The notes: generated from the letters alone by a model not told the origin. A stretch of DNA of 64,000 nt from Blattamonas nauphoetae (GCA_033064195.1 JARBJD010000150.1:109101-173100), one strand, 5' to 3'; positions 46,311 to 57,420 are shown, numbered from the stretch's first letter. Translations and numbers: made by a program.

Positions 46311-47151
46311 CCCTCCTTCCAAAACCCGTCACTTTCCAAAACCCGTCACACATTTGACGGGTCATCTTTTTGTTGTTTCCACCTCTTATTTTCATCTCAA
46401 TATTGTTTTTATTCAACTTTTTTTTGAAATGAAATCAATTGAAAACAAATTGAGAAAAAAGTCGGGATAGTAATACCTCCTTGTTCTGGTCAAGGTGATC
46501 AACCCTGAATTTTGTTGTGGGTGATCCTCCTCGACCAGTCATCGTACAGACCTCTCGTTTTCACTAAATTGAATGTTTTGGTGGAAATGAATCTTTTCTG
46601 CCATTTTCAATCTTTTTTTACCAACTCTAAATTCTCAACTTTTTCCCAAAACTCTTGTGTTCGACAGTTTTCACCCAAATTTTGCGTCTATCTTATCTTT
46701 TTTCAACAAATTATCATTCGAACAAGAGAATGATGGTCTCTGAATGATTTTTACAAAAGTCTGTGATAAGTGAACAAGTAGTAGTGAAAGAAAGGACACA
46801 TTTTGGAACAGTTGTCTCAAAATGGGGAAATGAAGGAACTATCAGTTGGTAAAAAAAGATTGAAAATGGCAGAAAAGATTCATTTCCACCAAAACATTCA
46901 ATTTAGTGAAAACGAGAGGTCTACGATGACTGGTCGAGGAGGATCACCCACAACCAGGGTTGATCACCTTGACCAGAACAAGGAGGTATTACTATCCCGA
47001 CTTTTTTCTCAATTTGTTTTCAATTGATTTCATTTCAAAAAAAAGTTGAATAAAAACAATATTGAGATGAAAATAAGAGGTGGAAACAACAAAAAGATGA
47101 CCCGTCAAATGTGTGACGGGTTTTGGAAAGTGACGGGTTTTGGAAGGAGGG
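46311..47151. mobile_element. 841-bp foldback element with TA target duplication
   Basis: The two arms (46311 to about 46625, and about 46845 to 47151) are near-perfect inverted copies of ~310 bp. Their outer ends are CCCTCCTTCCAAAACCCGTC and its complement. Each arm carries a doubled CCAAAACCCGTCAC motif and a further inverted GACGGGT. Both outer ends abut TA (46309-46310 and 47152-47153), as in Tc1/mariner-type insertions. There is no ORF of its own, so it is a non-autonomous, hairpin-forming element. Confidence 0.85.
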
Positions 47152-47388
47152 TACTCCTAGGAGAATTGGAACGAGAAATCAATTTGAATCTCAGAGCCAA
47201 TTGATTTTTTTTAATATGACTCATTCTAATTTCCATCTCACTTACTACTGAAAATATTGACATTTCAGAGTAGTCAATATTTGGCCGTAAATTCAAAAAT
47301 AAAGGCGAAAAACGGACCTCTTGAAAAGTGTCTTTTTTGAAGCAAATTTTGAGTACTTTTAGAAAACAACGTCGATTTCTTTTTTTAT

Positions 47389-47410
47389 TCAATTTTTTAA
47401 TTTGTATAAA
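47389..47410 (+). promoter_or_regulatory. Start-proximal AT-rich motif, first of three
   Basis: TTTAATTTGTATAAAATG runs directly into the start codon at 47411. The same motif precedes the ORFs at 49715 and 50148 with the same spacing. Confidence 0.65.
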
Positions 47411-48004
47411 ATGAGCAGCGTCTTGACACCAACACAACTACTGGAAATTTTGGACAAAGAAGATTTAAAAATGAAATCACCTCCGACTCTCAATCGACAA
47501 GGAACAGCATATCTCACAGGAAGCACTTTCGAATACTATCTCGAAGAGAAACCAGATGAGATTTATCGAGTGTATGTCAATAATTTTGTTAAAGGATCTA
47601 GACCACATACAAATCGTCAGAGATATCTTCGGGCAACAAATTGTTGTACAAAAGAGAAGCTAATTGAATCAATGAAAAATGAGAATTGTGAACTCATTTC
47701 TGAATACACTCATTCTAGTACCCCAGTAACATATCGACATGAAGGAATCGAATGGATAGTGATCCCATCAAAATGGATGAAAGGATTCAGAACTCATCAG
47801 AACAAACGAAAACGATACACACAATCGTTTGTTGAAAATGAATTGAAAAAAGAGAATTGTGAACTCATTGGAACATACACAAAGGTACTTGAGCCATTCA
47901 AATATCGCGATTTACGAACAAAGAATGAGTATTACGTTCGACTAGACAATTGGTTGTATTTTGGAGACCGTCCTCACTTGAGAAAGTACCATGATAGGTC
48001 ATGA
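47411..48004 (+). CDS. Repeat-module protein of a Maverick-like element, 197 aa
   Basis: Begins MSSVLTPTQLLEILDKEDLK, with ATG chosen because the shared upstream motif abuts it. It contains about three related ~60-residue modules: TGSTFEYYLEEKPDEIYRVY, CELISEYTHSSTPVTYRHEG and CELIGTYTKVLEPFKYRDLR, each followed by a basic PHxRK-like stretch. The module pattern recalls the repeated treble-clef-like units of phage and giant-virus proteins, without their cysteines. It is closely related to the protein at 49715-50104. The function is unknown; DNA binding is a guess from the basic ends. Confidence 0.65.
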   Translation: MSSVLTPTQLLEILDKEDLKMKSPPTLNRQGTAYLTGSTFEYYLEEKPDEIYRVYVNNFVKGSRPHTNRQRYLRATNCCTKEKLIESMKNENCELISEYTHSSTPVTYRHEGIEWIVIPSKWMKGFRTHQNKRKRYTQSFVENELKKENCELIGTYTKVLEPFKYRDLRTKNEYYVRLDNWLYFGDRPHLRKYHDRS

Positions 48005-49692
48005 AAACTCTGAAAATCTATTTTTGAACACAAATCAAGTGAAACCAATGTGAGAACCGTTTCGAGAAATTCTGCAAAAAATTTAAAAATGTCGGGGACA
48101 CTGTAGGTCATCGATCAAAAGAGGTTTGATCACAATCGGTTGAGAATTCGTCGAGCTGCGTGCCGAACTTAGGTCCAAAAAGTGACCAAAAAAGTCGATG
48201 TTCCGATTTTGCTACTATGAACCGCTTTATGACTCAAATTGTGTTCAAACACGTTTGATTGTGACGGAAATCATTTTGAAAGGTAGGATTTTCGATAAAA
48301 AGCACTTCTGAGATTTTTGGTTTGATCCGACCCATTGAGGTTTTTTCGCGTTTTTTGAGATTTTTTTAGAAAAGGTATGGACGTTCGGGACTATGTCCTT
48401 TTGATCACTTTTCGTCGTTTTATGGTGTTTTTGGGTGTGAAAACGCTAGTTGGCGTCTTTTTGTGTCATTCATCTCTGACAACTTTTGACACCTCTACAT
48501 TCGGACACTTTTTCATGAATTTTCACATTTCACTACTTTCACTTCATTTACTCCGTTCTTACATCATTTTAACGAACATAAGTCGACGCGAGACGTGTAG
48601 TGCATTTCCTTAGTTTCATTTTGTCGGTTCTTCGATCACACCTCTGACGACACTCTTGCACCAACATTTTGACACTATGGATTTTTTGATCTGAATTTCG
48701 TCGCAAATCCTTCTTTCTCACGGTCTGAGTAAGGTGTGCCTGAATTTTGAGGAGATTTTGTCGGATAGTTCTCTCATAAAGTCACTTTTTCATGTTTTCA
48801 CTTCTCAACTTTTGACCGTTTTTGTCACTTCAAAACCGACTGTAGTCCCTTTCATTTCATCACTTTTGCTCCCCATTTCACATTTGATCTGTTCACCATT
48901 CCTCTTCATTTTGCTCATATCACTTCCATTTTGTGGGCCGTTCTCACTTCACTAGCACATCATTTTAGTCAACTTTTCATCAACTTTTTCACAAAAACAG
49001 AGTAAAAGAAAGCGAAACAAGCATGAATGAAACGGGCAAGTATGAAACTGAGAGAGAAATTGACGATCGTGAAAATGACGTGAAATGTGGCGCCAATAGT
49101 GAAAATGTCGCTTGTGTTTGGTCCTTTTTTGCTTAAAAACAACAAAAAGTGATCAAAAATGTACGTGATATGATGAAGATTACGGAAAAATTCCGAGATA
49201 TGAAGTGAGCCGTTGAAAGTGAGATCTCGGTAAAAGTCCGGAATCTTCACTTAACGGAAATTAGTGTGTTGTATTGGAGAAAAAGCTTGAACGAACTGAG
49301 TATGCATGAAGTGGTTAAAAACAGTAATCAACGAGAAAACGAAGACGGAAGTGGTCATGAAAATGAAAACAAAACGAGTGAAAATGAAGTGACAATTCGG
49401 TTGAAACTAGTGAAAACAGAGCTGAAACAAGATAAAAATGATGTCGATATGGTGAAGAATGCATACTTGTACCGAGATCTGGACCCGGTTGTGAAACCTC
49501 AAATATCTCTGCAAAAGTTCGGAAAATCCAAAAAACGGAGCATACCACGATGATCCTGGAGTTCAGGAGAATCTAAAACGCACAGAATCAGAACGAAACA
49601 AGCACTCTTGAGAAATGAGTGATCGAACCCATTGATCCTCGTTTCTAGTGAAAAATCCAAAACTGAGAAAACAACGAATGAAAATTTATTTT
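48005..49692. other. Long non-coding stretch with a strand composition switch
   Basis: No frame here looks like protein. Up to about 48960 the plus strand is T-rich with many TCACTTTT words. After it, the strand becomes A-rich with many GTGAAAATG words, as if two arms of a very diverged inverted repeat met there. Confidence 0.45.
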
Positions 49693-49714
49693 TGAATTTT
49701 TTAATTTGTATTAA
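49693..49714 (+). promoter_or_regulatory. Start-proximal AT-rich motif, second of three
   Basis: TTTAATTTGTATTAAATG leads into the start codon at 49715 and differs from the first copy at a single base. Confidence 0.65.
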
Positions 49715-50104
49715 ATGAATCCAACTGAAATGTACAGCGAAAGACGTCGAGTATGTTCAGAACAAGCATTAATTGAATCAATGAGAGAAGAGAACTGTAC
49801 GCTGGTCTCTGAGTATGTCAGAAATAATGTGCCGGTGACGTATGTTCATGAGGGAGTTGAATGGAGGATAAAACCAAAGTTGTGGAATCAAGGAAACAGA
49901 CCTCACTTGTCAAAACGTCGACACTACACTCAATCATTCGTCGAAAATGAACTGAAGAAATACAATTGTGAGCTCGTCGGTGAGTACACGAAAGTTCTGG
50001 TTCCATTCACATATCGAGAGATTGGCGGAAGTGAAGTGTTCAGAATTAGACTTGATGCATGGCGAACTGCTATGAAAAAGCCCCATCTGAGAAAACAGAA
50101 ATAA
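49715..50104 (+). CDS. Repeat-module protein, shorter paralogue, 129 aa
   Basis: Two modules: CTLVSEYVRNNVPVTYVHEG and CELVGEYTKVLVPFTYREIG. They match the last two modules of the 197-aa protein, including YTQSFVENELKK between them. It has no membrane helix and a basic C-terminus (PHLRKQK). It sits 43 bp upstream of the polymerase-like ORF on the same strand. The two repeat-module genes probably arose by duplication within the element. Confidence 0.65.
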   Translation: MNPTEMYSERRRVCSEQALIESMREENCTLVSEYVRNNVPVTYVHEGVEWRIKPKLWNQGNRPHLSKRRHYTQSFVENELKKYNCELVGEYTKVLVPFTYREIGGSEVFRIRLDAWRTAMKKPHLRKQK

Positions 50105-50125
50105 ACGCTCAACTTTTTTTATTTT

Positions 50126-50147
50126 CTGATTTTTTATTTTGTAGTAA
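50126..50147 (+). promoter_or_regulatory. Start-proximal AT-rich motif, third of three
   Basis: TTTTATTTTGTAGTAAATG directly precedes the ORF at 50148 at the same spacing; three or four bases differ from the other two copies. Confidence 0.6.
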
Positions 50148-51506
50148 ATGGCACTGCTAAAACCAATCAAAAATAGAATTCAAGAAATTCGAGATCTCTT
50201 TCCGAATGCACAATTTCAATTTAGTGATGGTCGAACGTATATTCCAGACAGCAAAAATTATCAACATCATCGTTCATTTCTTCTGAATATGCTTCAACAC
50301 ACAGATCTCGAGTTTCCACATCCAACAAAGAATCTCGATCTCAATCTCATTCCAGATTTTATTGAACAAGTTAAACTACGACAACAGATGGCGTCAGAAG
50401 ATCGACTCGCTCACCGAATGATTGTTGAAAACATGAGAGCAAATCCAAGAGTGAACAAAGATGAACTGAAGAAGCAAGTGTTCAGAATGACGTGGAAATT
50501 GAAATCAATTGAAGAGAAGTTGATGGATCATTGGATGAAGAATCTGTTGATCATTCAAAAGAAAAATGAACAAATGGAAAAGAGAGAAGTGCAGACCTTT
50601 GATGGATTTGAAGAATGTATATTACTCGCTGAACCGCGTGACAAAGCAGCATTCAATTCTTGTCTCATGGATGCACGAAGGAAGTTCAAAAAGAATGAAG
50701 TCGAGACGGTTGAAGATAATGGAAAACCATATCAACTGTACTTCCACAATCATCTGAAGAACGTTGAAGAAATCACAACCTTCATCAAAGCAGTGTTCGA
50801 CAAAGAGAAAGATCATCCATTCAAGATTGGTATTGACTTTGGAAAGATCATCGAGAGAAAAGACAAAGATGAGACAACTTACAATGACTTCAGACCAGAA
50901 CTGGAGAACACATCGAAGAGTTTCCCAACTGTGATCAGAAGTGCAGGAGACATCACTGAGTATTCAAAATATGCGATCAATCTGATCAAAGAATCACAGG
51001 AGAGAACACTGATGGATACGAAGACAATGTACATAGCATTCCACTCCATTCGGGTTGCAGTCTATCGATTCCCAGTTGCAGGAAAAGCAAATGCGATTCT
51101 CACTGAACACATCAAAACGAGAAACGTTCGGTACATCGATTCTGAGTTCAACATCTGCTTCTTTCAATCATTGTCGTTCCTCACCCTTCCTGAAGTGCCT
51201 GGGAAAAAGATATCAATCAATATGAGAAACGTTGAAGCAAAACGATTGTTCGCTGTGCATAAGAAGCTGACCCATCTCAAACCACATCAACTTACTGAGC
51301 ACTTGCGAAAATTTCCTGGATTTGACATTGCATGTGATATGGAGACAGTTATGCAAGAATTTAACATCACAGTTCACATTTATGAATTTGACGAAGACAA
51401 GAAGCGCTATTTCCTAAGTCAATCGTATGTCAACGAAAATGATGATGCTCGTGTTCTCCCACTTCTGATGATTCCACTCACTGCAACTCTCGTTCATGTC
51501 ATGTGA
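50148..51506 (+). CDS. N-terminal part of a Maverick-like protein-primed DNA polymerase, truncated
   Basis: 452 residues starting MALLKPIKNRIQEIRDLFPN. Near residues 325-345 is NVRYIDSEFNICFFQSLSF, and near 400-450 EFNITVHIYEFDEDKKRYF, SQSYVNENDDARVLPLLMIP and LVHVM. In Maverick/Polinton family-B polymerases an N-terminal domain with a comparable D.N.C.F..L block and an E.N..V.VY...L.L...H block precedes the exonuclease. Here the protein stops where that domain would end; no exonuclease or polymerase motifs follow, and transposase sequence starts about 100 bp later. So either the polymerase was truncated or this domain exists alone. The assignment is from motif pattern only. Confidence 0.5.
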   Translation: MALLKPIKNRIQEIRDLFPNAQFQFSDGRTYIPDSKNYQHHRSFLLNMLQHTDLEFPHPTKNLDLNLIPDFIEQVKLRQQMASEDRLAHRMIVENMRANPRVNKDELKKQVFRMTWKLKSIEEKLMDHWMKNLLIIQKKNEQMEKREVQTFDGFEECILLAEPRDKAAFNSCLMDARRKFKKNEVETVEDNGKPYQLYFHNHLKNVEEITTFIKAVFDKEKDHPFKIGIDFGKIIERKDKDETTYNDFRPELENTSKSFPTVIRSAGDITEYSKYAINLIKESQERTLMDTKTMYIAFHSIRVAVYRFPVAGKANAILTEHIKTRNVRYIDSEFNICFFQSLSFLTLPEVPGKKISINMRNVEAKRLFAVHKKLTHLKPHQLTEHLRKFPGFDIACDMETVMQEFNITVHIYEFDEDKKRYFLSQSYVNENDDARVLPLLMIPLTATLVHVM

Positions 51507-51645
51507 GCTAGTTTTGTACAGAATATACACCCTCATTTTTTTTCATCAAATGAAGGATTTCAATTCAATTAAGCATTATGTTGGGGCAAATCCTTATCTC
51601 TTCGACAGAACAGATTTTGAGTTGATCAACCCATAATATCCCAGT

Positions 51646-54054
51646 TTGGTTTCTCGTTGTTTTCGTTTGCGAGTTCAAGTCACCGAAATGGATCAGTGTG
51701 TCTACACGTATTCAGATTGTGAGAGCAACATCGAACTACATTCTCTTCTTTTAAATCTCCTCACGTATCAAAAGACCTTATCGTCAAACGATGTCATTGG
51801 ACTCAGAGCTGCGATTGCCTCGGCCATTCCATATCATCGCTTAAACCAGTACTGTCCATCGATTATGTCCAGAGGTCAATACAATTGGGCCAAACATCGC
51901 GCGAAGACACTTCACTTTGATCCGACACCGTACAACACCACAAATTGCTTCTCACAAAAAAGGCCCACGATATTTGGAATGAAGGTTCTGTATGCTTTTC
52001 TGTACGAAAATTCCACGCCTTCATCTCTGAATCAAACTCGGCAGTGTATTGTCTTTCTTTTTCTCATGTATTCTAGTGAAACTTGAATCATCTTCGATGA
52101 ATTCACTATTGTCCGAAAATGATGTGAATGATCTGTGTTTTATCGAAGGTATATCGTCTTTCACGTTTCATGACCTATCAGAGTCAATTGGAGACACTCT
52201 ACCAACATCTGACTATCTATCAGAGGCAGCGAGTTCATTTCATTCAATTCAATCACAAGTCACTCCTCAATTTCAATCAAATCAAAATCACACTATTCCA
52301 AATCGAAAACATAAATCCCAACACATTTGGATGACTTCAGATGATTCAGAGTATGATCCAGAGGAAAGTGATGGAACCATGGCTTCAGACACTATGCCCC
52401 AACCACAACGGAAATGGGTTTTCGTTGATTCTCTGGAAGGACAGACAATCCTACAAAAACTTCGTTCGTTTCCCTTCCCATTCAACTTTTCGATCACCGA
52501 TGACGACGAGAACACCTCTCTCATCGGTGAGTTCCAACTATTCGAATTTCATCGGCTAATTTTCGAGACTCGGTATTCTCTGTTCAAGCAGTTCAACCTC
52601 CAATTTCCAGGATTGATCTCAAAACTTTCTTCTACAATCACACCACAACACTTTCCCAGCCTCGGAACAGAACTGACTTGTGCGATTTATGTGAGACGGC
52701 AGAAACTATTCAATTTGACGACAGAAAAGGAACAGAAAAAACCCCCGAGCAGTTGGCAGAAGATGAAAAACTACTTGAAGAATGGAACTATCACGTCCAC
52801 AAATACCATACACAACGAAGGCTACACAACAAACACAAAGCGTCACTTCAAAACAAACAAGCTGTCGTCATTGCGGACTACAAGCAGAATCTATTTCTTC
52901 CTCTTTCAAGAAGGCAGCGGAATCATTCATTTTTCCAGCGACATCCAGTCATTGTGTTTGGTGTGGTTGTACATCTCTGCGACGGGGATGGAAAACGAAA
53001 CAAGCTTTTTTTTACTTTTCTCAGTGCAAATAATAACAAGCAAAGCTTTGATGTGATATGCGCGCTTCGAACAGTATTCTGGCATCCGTCTATGAAAGAC
53101 ATCAACTCGGTTCAATTTTGGGCAGACGGCGGATCTAATTTCAAATGCAGTGAGACTATCCATGCTTTAACCGTTTTGTTTCCACGACGAAGATTGGAAC
53201 AGGCAGGGACACAATTGACTGTGGTGGTGAACTATTTTGAGACTGCACACGGGAAAAATGAGGTGGACAGCCTCTTTGGGGTGCTGTCTCAGATGCTGAA
53301 ACAAAACATCCCCAAAATGGGACTCTCTTCGTTCTCAGATTTACTCAGCTTTTTCCGTCTGAACACTCTAAGACTCGACGAACAAAACCAGAACATCTCA
53401 GACACCACTATGTCCTGGAGTATGCTCTTTCATTCTTTTCATCATTCCAGGTATGACCGCGCACAAGAATTTATCGACCCGTGCAATTTGACCATTAAGG
53501 GAATCAAGGCAAGCCTCAAATTTGAAGTCATCAATGGACTTCTGTACACGTCACAGACATCAGCTTCGTTCGAGCCCAAAACAGTCAGCCTGTGGTCGAA
53601 GCGAAACGATACATCACAAACAAGACTCCAGGACACATCCATTTCAACTGTCAAAACCCAAGTGTCCTCTGGATTTGCAGAAAGTGTTGCACATGAAATT
53701 GAAAGCATTGAAGGAAAACTGCCCCATGTCTATTCGGAGATCTGTCCTGTCAAAAGATCGAAGTCAACTAGCTGTCAGTCGAACCAAGACCATGAGAGTG
53801 CGTTGGCCATCCGTGTAAGACAATCGACAATGCTTGCAGGAAGGGGTCAGACAAGAATTGTGTATGATGATTGTGATTCCAAACGCAAATTGAGAAGTGA
53901 CCGGAGACGGGAATTAAGAGTAGCAAAGCTTATCAACTTGACTGAGGATTTCGAAGAGAGTGAACTCGAAGTGAGTCGGAAAAAAAGCGTTGGAAGAGAA
54001 TGGCGAAAGGATGAAAAGTCGGCACAAAGGAGCGAAATGGAAGGAAAGAGTTGA
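51646..54054 (+). pseudogene. DDE-type transposase gene with frame breaks
   Basis: Three frames carry it: 51646 to about 52045; from about 52080 to about 52677; and 52678-54054. The first break could be a ~31-33-bp intron (GT near 52045, TTCTAG at 52071-52076). The second, at 52678, has no clear splice sites. The last segment starts CDLCETAE, then AVVIADYKQNLFLPLSRRQ, FWADGGSNFKC (likely first catalytic Asp region) and NYFETAHGKNEVDSLFGVL. That last string resembles the FxTSHGKGxxD motif of an uncharacterised eukaryotic DDE transposase-like family with a CxxC knuckle. The tail is Ser/Lys/Arg-rich. I see no terminal repeats that would define the element. Confidence 0.5.
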
Positions 54055-54060
54055 TTGAGG

Positions 54061-54781
54061 CGAGCGAACATAACAGATGCAGTCGACTGTGAAGAGCGGA
54101 CAAGACTGATGAAGTCGACTGTGAAGAGCGAACAAGACAGTCGAAGTCGACTGTGAAGAGCGGACAAGACAGTCGAAGTCGACTGTGAAGAGCGAACAAG
54201 ACAGATGAAGTCGACTGTGAAGAGCGAACAAGACAGTCGAAGTCGACTGTGAAGAGCGGACAAGACAGAAGAAGTCGACTGTGAAGAGCGAACAAGACTG
54301 ATGAAGTCGACTGTGAAGAGCGGACAAGACAGTCGAAGTCGACTGTGAAGAGCGAACAAGACAGTCGAAGTCGACAGTGAAGAGCGAACAAGACAGATGA
54401 AGTCGACTGTGAAGAGCGAACAAGACAGACGAAGTCGACTGTGAAGAGCGAACAAGACAGACGAAGTCGACTGTGAAGAGCAAACAAGACAGTCGAAGTC
54501 GACTGTGAAGAGCGAACAAGACAGATGAAGTCGACTGTGAAGAGCGGACAAGACAGTCGAAGTCGACTGTGAAGAGCGAACAAGACAGACGAAGTCGACT
54601 GTGAAGAGCGAACAAGACAGACGAAGTCGACTGTGAAGAGCGAACAAGACAGACGAAGTCGACTGTGAAGAGCAAACAAGACAGTCGAAGTCGACTGTGA
54701 AGAGCGAACAAGACTGATGAAGTCGACAGTGAAGAGCGAACAAGACTGATGAAGTCGACTGTGACGAGCGAACATGACACA
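54061..54781. repeat. 32-bp tandem array, about 22 copies
   Basis: Unit AGTCGACTGTGAAGAGCGAA plus CAAGACAGATGA, with small variants (GCGGAC or GCGAAC; AGATGA, AGTCGA or AGACGA). Since 32 is not divisible by three and the unit lacks stops on the minus strand, all three minus frames stay open and spell CSLFTVDF-type repeats. These are not genes. Confidence 0.95.
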
Positions 54782-55032
54782 AGGAATCGGCAGGGACAAG
54801 AGAACTTCCAATAAAGCCTCGTACCTCCACGTTTTCCCAGAATTCACTTGTTCTCTCTTCAATGACTTAGGCACAACGCTCCCAACACTATCGAAGGAGT
54901 TGCTCGTTTATCCTATTTTAGTGACTCCCACACCATGGTGATTTATCATGTTCAAACAGTATTGTTCTTGAGATATCCTGAAATACCATCAGAACAACTG
55001 ACATCTCTCGCAAGGCCAAATCACAGCGATCG

Positions 55033-57108
55033 TTGAACGAAATCATCCCACATATTTTAATACTGACAAAATCATACGAATCAATTCATCTTAGGTATCA
55101 AATATTTCGATCTGAGTCTTGCCCATGCTCCAAGTACTCTCACAAACTCCTCGTCACGCAGCTTGAGACGAAAAACAAAAAGAGCGAGTCGCGTCAAGCA
55201 TTCCTTCGTGAACAGACCACTCCCCACAGCCCCGGACCCCCAGTAAATCAACCACTTCTTCATTTAAAGCTTGAATGCGTGTGGCTGACTCGAAGTCTCT
55301 TGTCGTCATCGAGACCCTCCACATCCACGCTCCTCTGTGTCTCTTCTTCACGTATCCCCTCCCTCACCGACATGCTTCGAATCGACACCATTGCCATTCG
55401 CTTCACAATCTTTCCTGCTCCACCGCTGGACGTCACGGAATCACTCGAGTGGGCTCATCCAACACGTTCAACACAATCAAAGTCATCGACAGCATCGAAG
55501 TGGATTCGAATGTGATGTTAAAAGGAACGAAGACAGTTGTGTGCGACAGAAAGGCATAGACACTTAATTTCTTGGAGCATGAAAGATCGAGAATTCTCCT
55601 CAAGATGACGTCGACTCATTCCTCAAATTCGATGACTGTTCGTTCGTTGCTCCAGCCTCATCCGAACTCGCCTTCTCTCTCATCTCTGCGACTGGTGGGA
55701 CATTGGAACTCCCATCTGTTGCTGCTGAGAGATTCACACTGGCAACCACCCCACTCATTGTCTCCTCTGCTTCCAGTCACTATCACAAGCAGTTTATTTT
55801 CGTCCATCTCTCTTGAGTCGGATCCACTCATCGTCTCCTCTGCTCCAGTCACAATCGCAGACAGTTCATTCTCATCCATCACTCGTCTGACTGGGTTGGG
55901 ATGTGTTTTGGAAGCACAAAAATCTAAAAATGGACAAGTACAAGTGATCGACATATCGTCTTCGCTCGCCTTGTCGACGTCCGATAGTGTTGACACAACA
56001 CCCTTCTCTCTCATCTATATCTTCCATCCCTGCACTGACGGCACAATCACAGTGGAAGAGGGAGAGTTCCAGGAAGATCACCACCGATGTGGAAATGAGT
56101 CTGCACCGTATAAGACGTTGGATGGCGGAGTTTTAAAGACGAAACACCACCACGCTCAAAGCAAAGGCATCCGCTCGCTGAACACGCATCTTCTTCTGTC
56201 AGGTGCATCCTTGGAGGTGGATGGAAGGAGAGGAACAGGAAAGCTGCAGCAGAAAGGGAAGGGACACTTTCTACCCGTCTGCCCCAGCATCTCAGCACCC
56301 TTCCTCCGATTTCTCGTCGCTTTCAGGAACTCGGCAGGGAACAAACAAGCAATCGACAATCAACTATCCCCATTTCAGATCTCTTGGTGTGTCGACCTTG
56401 GACGAATGCTCTCATCGTCTCAAGCTGAGGTTGAGATGAATCTCTCCTATCATGTTGGTCCTGACATACAGCCAACATTTGCAGTGCTCTGCGAGAAACT
56501 CGATCTGAAAACAGTCAACGATTGAATCGACCTCATCAAATCGTCACACTCCGACCCGACACACGTCACCACTCGCACTCTTCTATCCAGCCTCCTCGAC
56601 CGACTTCGTGGTCTGCTCGGCGATGTCGATCCATCCATATCGAAAGAACACCAACTCGCTCCTGGACTCGCTCTCCAACACAATTGAAGGTGAACTACTC
56701 GACGAAGAAGTGGATACCCCGACCACTCGCCAGACTGTATTCGAGTTGGCCATGACTCCGCACACCCCTCTCCGCCGGACCACAACTCACGGATTTCGAA
56801 GGACGTCAACAGAAATGGCCATCGACGACCAGTCGCGAGTCTTCCAAGTTGGGTAAATTGAACGAATTGTCGACATAGTTTCCGAACATGCTCAATGCAA
56901 TCGAGTTTCACTCAGCGTCTTCTCAGCAGTCAAAACTCCACTGCATTTGATTCTCACATCGTCAATGACTCCAGAGGTCACGTGAGTTGGAAGACCAGCA
57001 TCTTCTTGTCTCAGAGCAGTGTGGATCCACGCTTGGACGAGTTGTTGATGGAGTGTTCAACATTCCTCGCCTCAGAAATGGTTGTACTCGCCTCCACACC
57101 TTCCTAGG
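55033..57108 (+). pseudogene. Receptor-like extracellular beta-helix sequence, decayed
   Basis: The longest piece, 55572-56525, reads SSISLESDPLIVSSAPVTIA, SSFSSITRLTGLG and CTDGTITVEEGEFQEDHHRC, then CGNESAPYKTLDGGVLKT. The last is a block I associate from memory with the CGxE.xxCxTLxxAV start of a beta-helix module in oxymonad surface proteins. Flanking pieces (55154-55559, 56608-57108) are in other frames. There is no membrane helix, start or continuous frame, so it is a relic. Confidence 0.5.
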
Positions 57109-57248
57109 ACGACAATCAAGCACTAAAGCCATTCAGACTAGAGTGGCTCAACCATCATCCAGCTCACGATCTAATACATTAGCTTCTCGCCGAATCACTA
57201 TGATTTGAGTCAGTCTCGGACTCTCTCACTTATCGTGTGGATATTCCG

Positions 57249-57390
57249 AGAAGGAACAGAAGAAGCGAGGAAAGAGGAAGGAACAGAAGAAGCGAGGAAA
57301 GAGGAAGGAACAGAAGAAGCGAGGAAAGAGGAAGGAACAGAAGAAGCGAGGAAAGAGGAAGGAACAGAAGAAGCGAGGAAAGAGGAAGGA
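57249..57390. repeat. Left remnant of a 27-bp purine-only minisatellite
   Basis: Five units of GAAGGAACAGAAGAAGCGAG plus GAAAGAG. The array is cut at 57390 by the DIRS-type element and continues at 62201. Confidence 0.95.
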
Positions 57391-57420
57391 TTTCCTTTCA
57401 CTCAATCCTCTACCAAACCT

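Noticed and set aside
54061-54781. Possible CRISPR array
   Set aside because: Units abut with no unique spacers and the surrounding DNA is eukaryotic.
53847-54874. Three overlapping minus-strand frames of about 300 codons
   Set aside because: All are translations of the 32-bp array in its three phases, with ends that read into the transposase antisense.
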